From WACF01 sp040880205 (GTDB taxonomy: Bacteria; Pseudomonadota; Gammaproteobacteria; Pseudomonadales; Cellvibrionaceae), in contig JBBDIU010000094.1 of NCBI GenBank assembly GCA_040880205.1, positions 1 through 20,005 of the forward strand: a DNA stretch of 20,005 nucleotides, written 5' to 3'. Of the stretch, positions 7,830 to 15,815 are shown one piece after another (positions within the stretch are counted from its first letter, which is position 1; each line of letters begins with the position of its first letter). The position numbers and the translations under genes were made by a program. Under the pieces are notes generated by a model. That model did no database searches and had not been told where the DNA came from. It saw only the letters and a program-made list of their open reading frames with translations.

Positions 7830-8690
7830 ATGGGGAACAAATCCATTTACAAGTCAGTTGCCAGGGAAAAGGCCGTGGCAACCAAGTACGGCGAACTGTT
7901 GCGGCACTGGCCTATTGAAAAGGAAGAACGGGAACTACAGACCCGGCACGGGCGGACCCACGTTATCGTCTGCGGCAATCCGGAAAACCCGCCGCTGGTG
8001 TTGTTACACGGCGCCTACGGCAATGCCGTGTACTGGATCAAGCAGGTCCAGACCTACGTCCAAAGCCATCAGGTCTTTATCGTCGACATTATTGGCGAAG
8101 CCGGCCATAGCGAACCCGTCCGCCCCTCGCACAAAGGCCCCGCCTATCGCGAATGGATGGAGGATATATACCAGGGACTGGGTCTTGAACGAGCCGCCCT
8201 AGTGGGCGTTTCGCTGGGCGCCTGGATATGCCTGACATTTGCCTGCGCCTGGCCCGAGCGCGTTGATCGCCTTGCCCTCATTTCTCCCCAAGGGATAGTC
8301 CGCGCACGCCGGTCCCGGTCCGCGGTGGTTTCCTTTGTCAGTTTACTGATCGGCCCGCTGGGCCGCCGACTGATCTTCCGCTCTCAACTCAACAAAAGCG
8401 ACATGGACCCCAAGCTAAAAGAATTGATCCGGCTTATTCAGCGCGGCCTCAAACCTCGTTCGGGCGCCTTGCCACGTTTCACCGAAAAGGAACTCGCCCA
8501 ACTCTACTGTCCCATTTTGCTGCTCCTCGGCGGTAATGACGCCTATTTCAACATAGAAAGGCTCATACTACGCATGGCAAAAGCGACGCCACAGCTGGAG
8601 ATCAACTACCGGCACAAGGAAGGTCATTTTTTGAGCGACTTTACCCGCGAAGTTGATCGATTCCTGGTCACGCATTACGCACCCGACTAA
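7830..8690 (+). CDS. Alpha/beta-fold hydrolase
   Basis: 286-residue cytosolic serine hydrolase; no signal peptide. The catalytic set is visible: oxyanion-hole HGAYG (60-64), nucleophile elbow GVSLG with Ser128, Asp238 in LLGGNDAYF, and His267 in KEGHFLSD. The 160-225 stretch is a basic, partly helical cap region. Substrate cannot be told: the sequence fits the broad esterase/lipase/C-C hydrolase group. The ATG at 7830 lies after a G-rich run (GGGGGG) that is a modest ribosome-binding site. It sits alone between a terminator and glpR; the 165 bases upstream show no clear promoter. Confidence 0.87.
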   Translation: MGNKSIYKSVAREKAVATKYGELLRHWPIEKEERELQTRHGRTHVIVCGNPENPPLVLLHGAYGNAVYWIKQVQTYVQSHQVFIVDIIGEAGHSEPVRPSHKGPAYREWMEDIYQGLGLERAALVGVSLGAWICLTFACAWPERVDRLALISPQGIVRARRSRSAVVSFVSLLIGPLGRRLIFRSQLNKSDMDPKLKELIRLIQRGLKPRSGALPRFTEKELAQLYCPILLLLGGNDAYFNIERLILRMAKATPQLEINYRHKEGHFLSDFTREVDRFLVTHYAPD

Positions 8691-8693
8691 AGA

Positions 8694-8722
8694 TTGAAGT
8701 AAGCGGTGCGCTCGGATATATG
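8694..8722 (+). promoter_or_regulatory. Candidate sigma-70 promoter ahead of glpR
   Basis: TTGAAG (8694-8699) and TATATG (8717-8722) are separated by 17 bases; each matches the consensus at four of six positions. It begins just after the stop codon of the alpha/beta hydrolase. It would give glpR a leader of about 130 bases. Weak, based on sequence only. Confidence 0.3.
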
Positions 8723-8796
8723 TGCTAGCATTAAAAATAGGTCGCCCGGTTTGTGATGGTATTCGTCGGGGAATTAGCCATCCGCGGCACCTCACC

Positions 8797-8824
8797 GGTG
8801 TTCACTTTGGTTGTGTGAAACACC
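8797..8824 (+). repeat. Inverted repeat in the glpR leader
   Basis: GGTGTTCAC (8797-8805) faces GTGAAACACC (8815-8824), complementary apart from one bulged A, with a 9-base loop. It lies about 40-65 bases before the likely glpR translation start. It could be an operator (DeoR-family regulators often bind near their own promoters) or an RNA hairpin. It does not match the E. coli GlpR operator well. Confidence 0.4.
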
Positions 8825-8860
8825 CGTTTCGAATGGCAAACGCCTCCAAAGGACATACCT

Positions 8861-9658
8861 ATCGACACCACGGCTGGGCAAAGTCCCGCGAAGCGATCCA
8901 ACCGTCGCGACGAAATTACTAAACGCATCGAACAAGAAGGCTTTGCATCCATCGATGACCTGGCTCGCCACTTCCAGGTCACACCCCAGACTATTCGCCG
9001 CGATATTAATCATTTGTGCGTGCAGGGCATATTGCGCCGCTATCACGGTGGCGCGGGTCTCGCGCGCGGCAGTGCCGGCGTTGACTACGTCCGGGGCAAG
9101 AGCCGCCGATCACAGGCCAAACGCCGCATTGCCAAGTTGGTGGCCAGTCACATACCCGACAATGCCTCGCTCTTCATTAGCATCGGCACCACCACCGAAG
9201 CCGTAGCCTCGGCCCTACTCGGCCATCGAAACCTGCGCGTGATAACCAATAACCTCAACGTCGCCCAAATGCTGAGCGACAACAGCAGCTTCGAGGTAAT
9301 TGTTGCCGGCGGTGCGGTGCGCGCACGAGACAAGTGCATTACCGGGCAGCCCGCGATTGATTTGATCGATCAATTCAGAGTGGATTTCGGCATTATCGGC
9401 ATTTCCGCCATCGATGAAGAGGGGTCATTGCTCGATATGGATTACCATGCGGTGCGTGTGGCCCAGGCGATTATTAAAAACTCCAGGGATACCCTGCTGG
9501 TGGCGGACAGCAGCAAATACGGCCGCAAGGCAATGGTGCGTCTGGGTTTTATTTCCCAGGTGAGTACCTGGTTCACGGACGAGACGCCACCACAAACACT
9601 GAGCGATGTGCTCGCCGACAACGGTGTTGAGGTCAAATACCCCGGCGGCGAGCGATAA
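8861..9658 (+). CDS. glpR: DeoR-family repressor GlpR (glycerol-3-phosphate regulon); start codon unresolved
   Basis: Repressor of glycerol-3-phosphate genes that releases DNA on binding G3P or a related sugar phosphate. The N-terminal winged helix-turn-helix is clear (RRDEITKRIEQEGFAS, then FQVTPQTIRRDINHL and GILRRYHGGAG), followed by the phosphosugar-sensing DeoR C domain (SLFISIGTTTEAVA, ITNNLNVA, FRVDFGIIGIS, LLVADSSKYGR). Length and motifs match GlpR. The frame opens after TGA at 8816, yet no ATG, GTG, TTG or CTG occurs before the helix-turn-helix; the first usable start, TTG 9014, would remove most of it. ATC 8861 is used here because AAAGGA (8848-8853) is seven bases upstream; ATA 8855 and ATT 8915 are other options. 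An ATG at 8833 sits in another frame, so a one-base sequence error or real frameshift is equally possible. It faces glpD with a 31-base gap. Confidence 0.8.
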   Translation: MDTTAGQSPAKRSNRRDEITKRIEQEGFASIDDLARHFQVTPQTIRRDINHLCVQGILRRYHGGAGLARGSAGVDYVRGKSRRSQAKRRIAKLVASHIPDNASLFISIGTTTEAVASALLGHRNLRVITNNLNVAQMLSDNSSFEVIVAGGAVRARDKCITGQPAIDLIDQFRVDFGIIGISAIDEEGSLLDMDYHAVRVAQAIIKNSRDTLLVADSSKYGRKAMVRLGFISQVSTWFTDETPPQTLSDVLADNGVEVKYPGGER

Positions 9659-9689
9659 CTTGGGCCAGGCAGAGGCGTATTAGAGTTAT

Positions 9690-11303
9690 TCAGAGGCGCT
9701 GATGCCGATACTCGCCTAGTTTTTCGGAAGCCCGGTCGGCAAAAAGAACTTCCGACACCTCCTTTAGTCCCGGGTGGTTTAATAATTGCTCCGACGCCAC
9801 GACCTGCGCAACCTTGCTCCTGCGCCGTAAAAAATCGTCCAAGGTAGTGATCATTTCCGTTCGGGCCATTAGCGCCAGTTCGCAATGAGTGTATTCAATG
9901 TTTTCAATGGGTTTTTGCAGCGCACGCTGTGGATCGGCGGCGATCTGCTCCAGCAATTCATAGGCATAACTGCCATAGCGCCGCCAAATACGCTCGGATA
10001 AGGGTTCACCGGACAGGGTCTCTATTCTGCCGTCGACGCCCATTGCCTTGGCTTTGGCTAAAAAATCGGCCTTCGATGTCGGGCTGGGTTCGCCATACCA
10101 AATTCGCGCCTCGTCCGGAACGTCAACCCCCAGCGCTTTTACCAGATCGACGATCTCTTCTCCCACATTGATACAATCAGTGAGCTTGCCGCCGAAAATA
10201 CTGATGAAGTTTTTTTCGCGGTCAGTATCGATAGCATGGCGCCGGGACAACTTCAGCCAGTCCGCTGATTCGTCCTTGCCGGTTGTGCTAACCGCCAGCG
10301 GCCGCACGCCACAGCGTTCGGCGACAATGTCCTTGGTTGTCAGGGGTGTGGGCAAGTCGAGCAAGGTGTTGGCGTTGTCCAGAACAAACTGACGGTCCTC
10401 CTCGGTAACGCTTACCGCTGGGCTTTTCACTGGGGTATCGGTGGTACCGATACAGGTTTTCGGTCCCATGGGGATCACAAAAAACAAACGCCCGTCACTG
10501 GCAAAGAAAGTCAGAACCCGCTCGTCGGGGGTAATCCGCTCGACAATCAGATGAATGCCTTTGGAAAAAAGATGGTGATGGCCGGTTTGCTGGTTAATAC
10601 ATCGATTGTAAAAATCCACGTAAGGTCCGCAGGCATTAATAATGACTTTTGAATGAATGGTCAACGGCTCGCCGTTAACTACGTCTCGCGCTTGAGTTCG
10701 CCAACGGCCATCGGCAAAGGTGGAGCCCAGTGCTTCCACGTAATTGGCGGCAATACATCCGCTTTCCATCGCGGAACGAATGAAACGAAATACGAAGCGG
10801 GCATCATTGTCCGGCAGGTAACAATCGGAATATTCTAACCCACCGATCACACCATCCATGGCGACCACGGGTTCTTCGCGTCGAATGCTGGCGGGACTGA
10901 GGTAGCGTGGCGGACGGGTGAAAAAGGCACCTATCAGCCAATAAAATACCGCGCCCAGATACACCATGAACGCGGGCATGCGAAAGCCTTTGCGAATGGT
11001 GGTAAAAAAGCGGATTTCCTTGACGCTGGAGGGGTAATGCCGCATCAAATGGTTGCGACTGCGGCACAGTTTGTTGACCAGTAGAAGTTCACCGCTTTCC
11101 AGGTACTTGATTCCCCCCCAGGCCAGGTTCGAGGAGTTGGAACTGGAGCAACTGGCAAAATCACTTTTGTCGATCAATGCTACCTTGACACCTTTGGCGG
11201 CCAGCGCGGCGGCGGCGACGGCACCGTTGATGCCGCCGCCCAGGACCAGTACATCAAAACTGTTCTTCGCAAGCTTGTCGATGTTTTCCGTTCGCAGGCT
11301 CAT
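9690..11303 (-). CDS. glpD: FAD-dependent glycerol-3-phosphate dehydrogenase GlpD
   Basis: Membrane-associated flavoenzyme that oxidises sn-glycerol-3-phosphate to dihydroxyacetone phosphate and passes electrons to quinone. 537 residues. FAD-binding GGGINGAVAAAAL is near residues 22-34; other GlpD landmarks are SSSNSSNLAWGGIKYLESGE (TSS...HGGLRYLE in E. coli), EYSDCYLPDNDAR, INACGPYVD, CIGTTDTP, ERCGVRPL and FGGKLTDC. The HGGLRYLE to WGGIKYLE change shows a divergent branch, so the exact substrate deserves some caution. It is the last gene of serC-serA-glpD, starting 17 bases after serA with TGGAG as ribosome-binding site. It faces glpR, its expected regulator. No glpK or glpF lies in the window. 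Confidence 0.88.
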   Translation of the reverse strand: MSLRTENIDKLAKNSFDVLVLGGGINGAVAAAALAAKGVKVALIDKSDFASCSSSNSSNLAWGGIKYLESGELLLVNKLCRSRNHLMRHYPSSVKEIRFFTTIRKGFRMPAFMVYLGAVFYWLIGAFFTRPPRYLSPASIRREEPVVAMDGVIGGLEYSDCYLPDNDARFVFRFIRSAMESGCIAANYVEALGSTFADGRWRTQARDVVNGEPLTIHSKVIINACGPYVDFYNRCINQQTGHHHLFSKGIHLIVERITPDERVLTFFASDGRLFFVIPMGPKTCIGTTDTPVKSPAVSVTEEDRQFVLDNANTLLDLPTPLTTKDIVAERCGVRPLAVSTTGKDESADWLKLSRRHAIDTDREKNFISIFGGKLTDCINVGEEIVDLVKALGVDVPDEARIWYGEPSPTSKADFLAKAKAMGVDGRIETLSGEPLSERIWRRYGSYAYELLEQIAADPQRALQKPIENIEYTHCELALMARTEMITTLDDFLRRRSKVAQVVASEQLLNHPGLKEVSEVLFADRASEKLGEYRHQRL

Positions 11304-11320
11304 TCAGCTCCAGGTGTTCG

Positions 11321-12493
11321 TTAACCCAGCACACGCACGGTAATCACATGATCAACTTCCTTGATGGCCGCTACCACCGAATCGGCAGGTTGCTGTTCGA
11401 CATCGATAACGTTGTAGGCGACTTCCCCACGACTTTTATTCATCATGTCGATAACGTTGACTTGGTTGTCCGCCAATACCCCAAGTACATGCCCCAGCAC
11501 GCCGGAAACGTTTTCGTTGGCCAAGGTCAAACGGTACCCACCGGCGCGAGACATGCTGACCGCCGGGAAATTTACTGAATTGGTGATATTGCCGTTTTCC
11601 AAATAATCCATCAGTTGATTGGCGGCCATGATCGCACAATTCTCCTCGGCCTCTGCCGTGCTGGCGCCGATGTGCGGCATGGCGATGACCTTGGCGTGGC
11701 CGATCAGGCAGGGCTCGGGGAAGTCACACACATACTGCCCGAGATCGCCCCGGTCCAAACTGGCCACCACCGCTTGCGCGTCCACCACCGCGTCACGGGC
11801 AAAATTAACCAGCACCGCACCCTTCTTTACCGATTTGAGCGTTTCACTATTGATCATGTGCTTGGTCGCTTCAATTGCCGGCACATGCAGGGTAACGTAA
11901 TCCGCGTGGGACAGGAGCGATTGCAAATTTTCCTTGCGAATCACCTGGCCGGGCAAACGCCAGGCCGCTTCCACCGAGAGCGCGGGGTCATACCCGGCAA
12001 CGTCCATGCCCATGGCCAAGGCCATTTCCGCCACCATGGAACCGATCGCGCCCAAACCGACCACGCCCAGTTTCTTGCCATACAGTTCGCTGCCGGCAAA
12101 ACGCTTTTTCTCGGCTTCCAGCAGCTTACTCATTTCACCGGCATCTTTTATCCCGCCGAGGGTGTTTACATAATCAAGGCCCGGCAAAATACCGCGCGAA
12201 CTCAACAGCAAGCCCGCCAGCACCAGTTCTTTTACCGCGTTGGCGTTGGCGCCCGGCGTATTGAACACGACAACACCCTGCTTGGTGTAGTCGTCCACCG
12301 GAATATTGTTGACGCCGGCACCCGCCCGGGCCACCGCCTTTACCGTTTCGGGGACCGCTTCGCCGTGCAATTTGTGGCTGCGCAGAATATAACCATCCGG
12401 GCGGCCCATTTCGCTGGCCACTTCGTACTTGTCGCGGCTGAAACGGTCCAGGCCCTTGGTGGAAATGGCATTGTAGGTCTTGATTTTAAACAT
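11321..12493 (-). CDS. serA: D-3-phosphoglycerate dehydrogenase with C-terminal ACT domain
   Basis: First step of serine synthesis: 3-phosphoglycerate to 3-phosphohydroxypyruvate with NAD+. 390 residues. The substrate domain includes AGAGVNNIPVDDYTKQG and NTPGANANAVKELVL; the NAD Rossmann motif GVVGLGAIGSMVAE is near residues 143-156; catalytic Arg233 is in NFARDAVVD and His274 in MPHIGAS, with a Glu near 260. Residues about 319-390 form an ACT domain (RLTLANENVSGVLGHV...), suggesting feedback control by serine. ATG 12493 has TAGGA upstream. It is flanked by 17-base gaps to serC and glpD, so all three should share one transcript. Confidence 0.95.
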   Translation of the reverse strand: MFKIKTYNAISTKGLDRFSRDKYEVASEMGRPDGYILRSHKLHGEAVPETVKAVARAGAGVNNIPVDDYTKQGVVVFNTPGANANAVKELVLAGLLLSSRGILPGLDYVNTLGGIKDAGEMSKLLEAEKKRFAGSELYGKKLGVVGLGAIGSMVAEMALAMGMDVAGYDPALSVEAAWRLPGQVIRKENLQSLLSHADYVTLHVPAIEATKHMINSETLKSVKKGAVLVNFARDAVVDAQAVVASLDRGDLGQYVCDFPEPCLIGHAKVIAMPHIGASTAEAEENCAIMAANQLMDYLENGNITNSVNFPAVSMSRAGGYRLTLANENVSGVLGHVLGVLADNQVNVIDMMNKSRGEVAYNVIDVEQQPADSVVAAIKEVDHVITVRVLG

Positions 12494-12510
12494 AATGAGT
12501 CGATCCTAAT

Positions 12511-13626
12511 TTAAGCGGTCTTTACGGATTCATAGGCCCAGGTCAGCCAGGGGCACAGCTTGCGCAGGTCGTCGGCTTCCACCGTGGCGCCACACCAAAT
12601 ACGCAGGCCGGGTGGCGCGTCTCGGTATGCACCGATGTCGTAGGCCACCCCTTCCGCATCGAGCAGCGACACCATTTTTTTAATTTGCTCGGGTTCGGCA
12701 GCCACGGTCAGGCAGACACTGGTGTTGGAGAGCGTTGCGGGCTTCTTGGCAAGAAAATCAATCCAGTCGTTACCGGCGACGAATTCCTTTAACACGGCCA
12801 GGTTTTCCTGGGATTTTTCGATACTGCCGCCCACGCCGCCCAGGCTTTTCACCCACGCCAGCGCATCCAGGTAGTCCGCCACGCAGAGCATGGACGGCGT
12901 GTTGATGGTGGAGCCGACAAAAATATCCTCGATCAGCTTGCCGCCCTTGGTCAGACGAAACACTTTCGGCAGCGGCCAGGCCGGCGTATAGCTTTCGAGA
13001 CGCTCAACTGCCCGCGGGCCGAGAATCAACATGCCGTGAGCCCCTTCCCCGCCCAGCACTTTTTGCCAGGAGAAAGTAATCACATCCAGTTTTTCCCAGG
13101 GCAGGTCCATGGCAAACACCGCGGAAGTTGCATCGCAAATGGTCAAGCCGGCGCGGTCGGTTTTAATCCAGTCGCCGCTGGGTACCATTACGCCAGAGGT
13201 GGTGCCGTTCCAGGTAAACACCACGTCGCGGTTAAAATCCACTTGGCTCAGATCCGGCAAGCGCCCGTAATCCGCTTCCAAGACCCGGGCATCCAATTTG
13301 AGCTGCTTGGTGATGTCGGTTACCCAACCCTTGCCGAAGGATTCCCAGGCCAGCACGTCCACGCCCCGCCCGCCCAGCAGCGACCACAGAGCCATTTCCA
13401 CCGCGCCGGTATCCGAACCCGGCACGACCCCGACCCGATAACCGGCCGGCAGGCCGAGCAGTGACGCGGTTTCCTCACAGACCTGTCTGAGCAGCTTTTT
13501 TCCCAGGGAAGACCGGTGGGACCGACCCAGGCTGGCGGTGTCCAAGCCGGCGAGGTTGTAGCCTGGGCGCTTGGCGCAAGGACCGGAGGAAAAATTGGGA
13601 TTGCTGGGTTTAACCGATGGCTGCAT
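12511..13626 (-). CDS. serC: Phosphoserine aminotransferase, alphaproteobacterial/Methanosarcina type
   Basis: PLP enzyme converting 3-phosphohydroxypyruvate and glutamate to phosphoserine and 2-oxoglutarate. 371 residues. It belongs to the subgroup found in alphaproteobacteria and Methanosarcina rather than the classic E. coli form: N-terminal KPSNPNFSSGPCAKRPGY, LGRSHRSSLGKKLL and VVPGSDTGAVEMALWSLLG. The PLP lysine is Lys189 in FSWQKVLGGEGAHGM, preceded by the cofactor-contacting ICDATSAVFAM. Start is ATG 13626. It heads the operon; serA starts 17 bases after its stop. The leader upstream is divergent from the ABC transporter gene. The paired serA is the usual partner of this SerC type. 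Confidence 0.93.
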   Translation of the reverse strand: MQPSVKPSNPNFSSGPCAKRPGYNLAGLDTASLGRSHRSSLGKKLLRQVCEETASLLGLPAGYRVGVVPGSDTGAVEMALWSLLGGRGVDVLAWESFGKGWVTDITKQLKLDARVLEADYGRLPDLSQVDFNRDVVFTWNGTTSGVMVPSGDWIKTDRAGLTICDATSAVFAMDLPWEKLDVITFSWQKVLGGEGAHGMLILGPRAVERLESYTPAWPLPKVFRLTKGGKLIEDIFVGSTINTPSMLCVADYLDALAWVKSLGGVGGSIEKSQENLAVLKEFVAGNDWIDFLAKKPATLSNTSVCLTVAAEPEQIKKMVSLLDAEGVAYDIGAYRDAPPGLRIWCGATVEADDLRKLCPWLTWAYESVKTA

Positions 13627-13849
13627 GGCTATCCTCTAACGACTGAGTGGTGGAGCCCGAGCGACGAAATCGGACAGGTTCAGGCCCCAACGGATTGTGT
13701 TACCGGGAATGAAGCTGAAGTACGTGTGGATGTTGCGAACCCCCCTGATGCGCGGATCCGCGGCCATCGAGGGCGCGCTATTATGCCAGCAATTGGACCG
13801 GGAACCCAGCCGTCATCAGGGTAATTTTACAGCTTGATCTGGACCAGCA
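13627..13849. other. Divergent intergenic region between serC and the ABC transporter
   Basis: 223 bases with no gene. It holds a perfect 12-base palindrome CGCGGATCCGCG (13751-13762) and a CATAAT (minus strand, 13780-13785) that could be a -10 box for serC; on the plus strand the same spot reads TATTAT. No convincing -35 box accompanies either. If the minus-strand box is used, the serC leader is about 145 bases, long enough for a structured control element, but no known riboswitch was recognised. Confidence 0.4.
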
Positions 13850-15781
13850 TTGCCGGATGTCGCCATTCCGTCCCGTGACCCCGATCGCCAAAAGGCTTAT
13901 CATTCCGGCGCATTTCCCACCGGCGACGTTTTCACCTTGGTACACAGTCAACCCTGGCAACATAGCGACGAAGGTCTGATCAGGCAATTTGTCGGCGTAT
14001 TCCGTTACAGCCGCCGGGCCGTGGAACTGGTTTGGACCACCTCCCGGGCCCTGACCATTGGCCTTGCGGTACTGACCGTCGCCGCCGGCGCGTTGCCGGC
14101 CTTGGCCGCCTATCTGGGCGCATTGATTGTGGACGCCGTGGTGGCCGCCATCGCCATCTATCAGGACACGCAAACCGTCGACAGCGAGCGGGTGTTAACC
14201 TTGGTGGCCTACGAAGCGGTCATTATTGTCCTGCTCACCGGCTGCCAGCGCGGCATCTCGGTCATTCAATCATTGCTGCGGGCGCAATTGGGTCAACGCG
14301 TCAATGTGATGATCCTGGAAAAGGCGCTGCAATTGCAGATGAGCCATTTCGAGGATTCCGAATTTTACGACAAGCTGACCCGTGCCAGACGGGAAGCCTC
14401 CTCGCGACCGCTCAGCCTTGTAAACCGCACCTTCGGCTTAATTCAAAACGGCATTTCCCTGTTCAGCTACGGCATATTGCTGGTGCAATTTTCCCCTTGG
14501 GTGTTGTTGATTCTGATTGTTGGCGCGCTACCGGTATTCCTGGCCGAAACCAAATTTTCCGGCGATGCCTTTCGTCTGTTCCGCTGGCGCTCTCCGGAAA
14601 GGCGCATGCAGATTTACCTGGAAACCGTGCTGGCCCGGGAAGACAGTGCCAAGGAAGTAAAGCTGTTCCAGTTGGGACCACTGCTATTGCAGCGCTATCG
14701 CGATATTTTCACCCAGTTGTACGGCGCGGATCGCGATCTCACCCTGCGCCGGGATTTCTGGGGTTTTGTTCTGGGCCTTATCGGTACCGCCGCTTTTTAC
14801 GGCGCCTACGCCTGGATCGTAATCGCGACCATCACCACGCGCATTACCCTGGGACAGATGACCATGTACCTGGCGGTGTTCAAGCAGGGTCAGTCGGCGG
14901 TAAGCGCCAGCCTAACCGCCATTAGCGGCATGTACGAGGACAACCTCTACCTGTCCAATCTCTACGAATACCTGGAGCAGGCAACGCCCGCCCAAGAGGG
15001 AAGTGCCACGGCGGGCCCGACACCGAACGACGGCATCCGCTTCGAAAATGTGTCCTTCAGTTATCCCGGCAGCGAGCGCTTGGCGCTGAAAAATATCAAT
15101 CTGCACCTGCGCCCCGGCGCCGGCCTGGCGCTGGTGGGCGAAAACGGCTCGGGCAAAACCACACTCATCAAACTACTGGCGCGCCTCTACGAAGCCGACA
15201 GCGGCACTATTCTTCTGGACGGACTGGATATCAGAGCCTGGGATGCGGACCGGCTGCGCCAACGTATCGGCATCATCTTCCAGGATTTCATGCGTTACCA
15301 AATGCTATTGGGAGAAAACGTCGGTGCCGGTGACGTGGCTTTTTTCAATGACCGGGAACATTGGGCGAATGCGGCGCAAAAAGGCATGGCCACGGATTTT
15401 ATCGAGACTCTGCCCGCCGGCTACAACACCCAGTTGGGTCGCTGGTTCAAGGATGGCCAGGAACTGTCCGGCGGGCAGTGGCAAAAAATTGCCCTGTCCC
15501 GCGCTTTTATGCGACAAGACGCGGACATTCTGGTACTGGACGAACCCACCTCCTCCATGGACGCCCAGGCCGAAGCGAGTATCTTTGAACATTTCCGCCA
15601 GCACGCCTCTAACAAAATAACGGTGCTGATTTCGCATCGCTTCTCCACCGTACGAATGGCGGACTGGATTGTAGTGATGGACCACGGCGAGATCATTGAA
15701 CAAGGTAGCCATCAACAGTTGCTGGCGAGGGATGGCCGGTATGCACACTTATTCAAGTTGCAAGCGAAAGGATACCAATAA
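13850..15781 (+). CDS. ABC exporter half-transporter (fused transmembrane and ATPase domains)
   Basis: 643-residue exporter-type ABC protein, expected to work as a dimer in the inner membrane. The transmembrane part (about 60-360) has hydrophobic helices near 65-95, 120-140, 200-235 and 300-330. The ATPase domain carries Walker A GENGSGKT (about 430-437), Q-loop IFQDF (about 477), signature LSGGQWQK (about 539), Walker B ILVLDEPTSSMD (about 558) and H-loop ISHRFS (about 594). No peptidase C39 domain, so not a processing exporter. The LSGGQWQK signature and FEDSEFYDKL in the membrane part resemble exporters of modified peptides or antibiotics, but cargo cannot be fixed and no precursor peptide was found nearby. 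TTG 13850 is the first start after an in-frame stop; TTG 13937 is an alternative. A GST gene follows at 34 bases. Confidence 0.88.
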   Translation: MPDVAIPSRDPDRQKAYHSGAFPTGDVFTLVHSQPWQHSDEGLIRQFVGVFRYSRRAVELVWTTSRALTIGLAVLTVAAGALPALAAYLGALIVDAVVAAIAIYQDTQTVDSERVLTLVAYEAVIIVLLTGCQRGISVIQSLLRAQLGQRVNVMILEKALQLQMSHFEDSEFYDKLTRARREASSRPLSLVNRTFGLIQNGISLFSYGILLVQFSPWVLLILIVGALPVFLAETKFSGDAFRLFRWRSPERRMQIYLETVLAREDSAKEVKLFQLGPLLLQRYRDIFTQLYGADRDLTLRRDFWGFVLGLIGTAAFYGAYAWIVIATITTRITLGQMTMYLAVFKQGQSAVSASLTAISGMYEDNLYLSNLYEYLEQATPAQEGSATAGPTPNDGIRFENVSFSYPGSERLALKNINLHLRPGAGLALVGENGSGKTTLIKLLARLYEADSGTILLDGLDIRAWDADRLRQRIGIIFQDFMRYQMLLGENVGAGDVAFFNDREHWANAAQKGMATDFIETLPAGYNTQLGRWFKDGQELSGGQWQKIALSRAFMRQDADILVLDEPTSSMDAQAEASIFEHFRQHASNKITVLISHRFSTVRMADWIVVMDHGEIIEQGSHQQLLARDGRYAHLFKLQAKGYQ

Positions 15782-15815
15782 CTCAACCAGTGTCCCTTAA
15801 CACTAGGAGCCAGCC

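Noticed and set aside
8828..8833. TTCGAA near glpR as a GlpR operator
   Set aside because: Only the core six bases resemble the operator; the flanks do not match the longer palindrome known for GlpR.
9659..9689. Possible bidirectional terminator between glpR and glpD
   Set aside because: No stem longer than a few bases and no T run could be found in the 31-base gap.
11615..12514. Plus-strand frame of 299 codons opposite serA
   Set aside because: A shadow frame produced by GC-rich codon use in serA; no domain and no ribosome-binding site.
14032..14925. Second plus-strand frame of 297 codons inside the ABC transporter
   Set aside because: It has no hydrophobic helices or motifs and overlaps the transporter's clear membrane domain.
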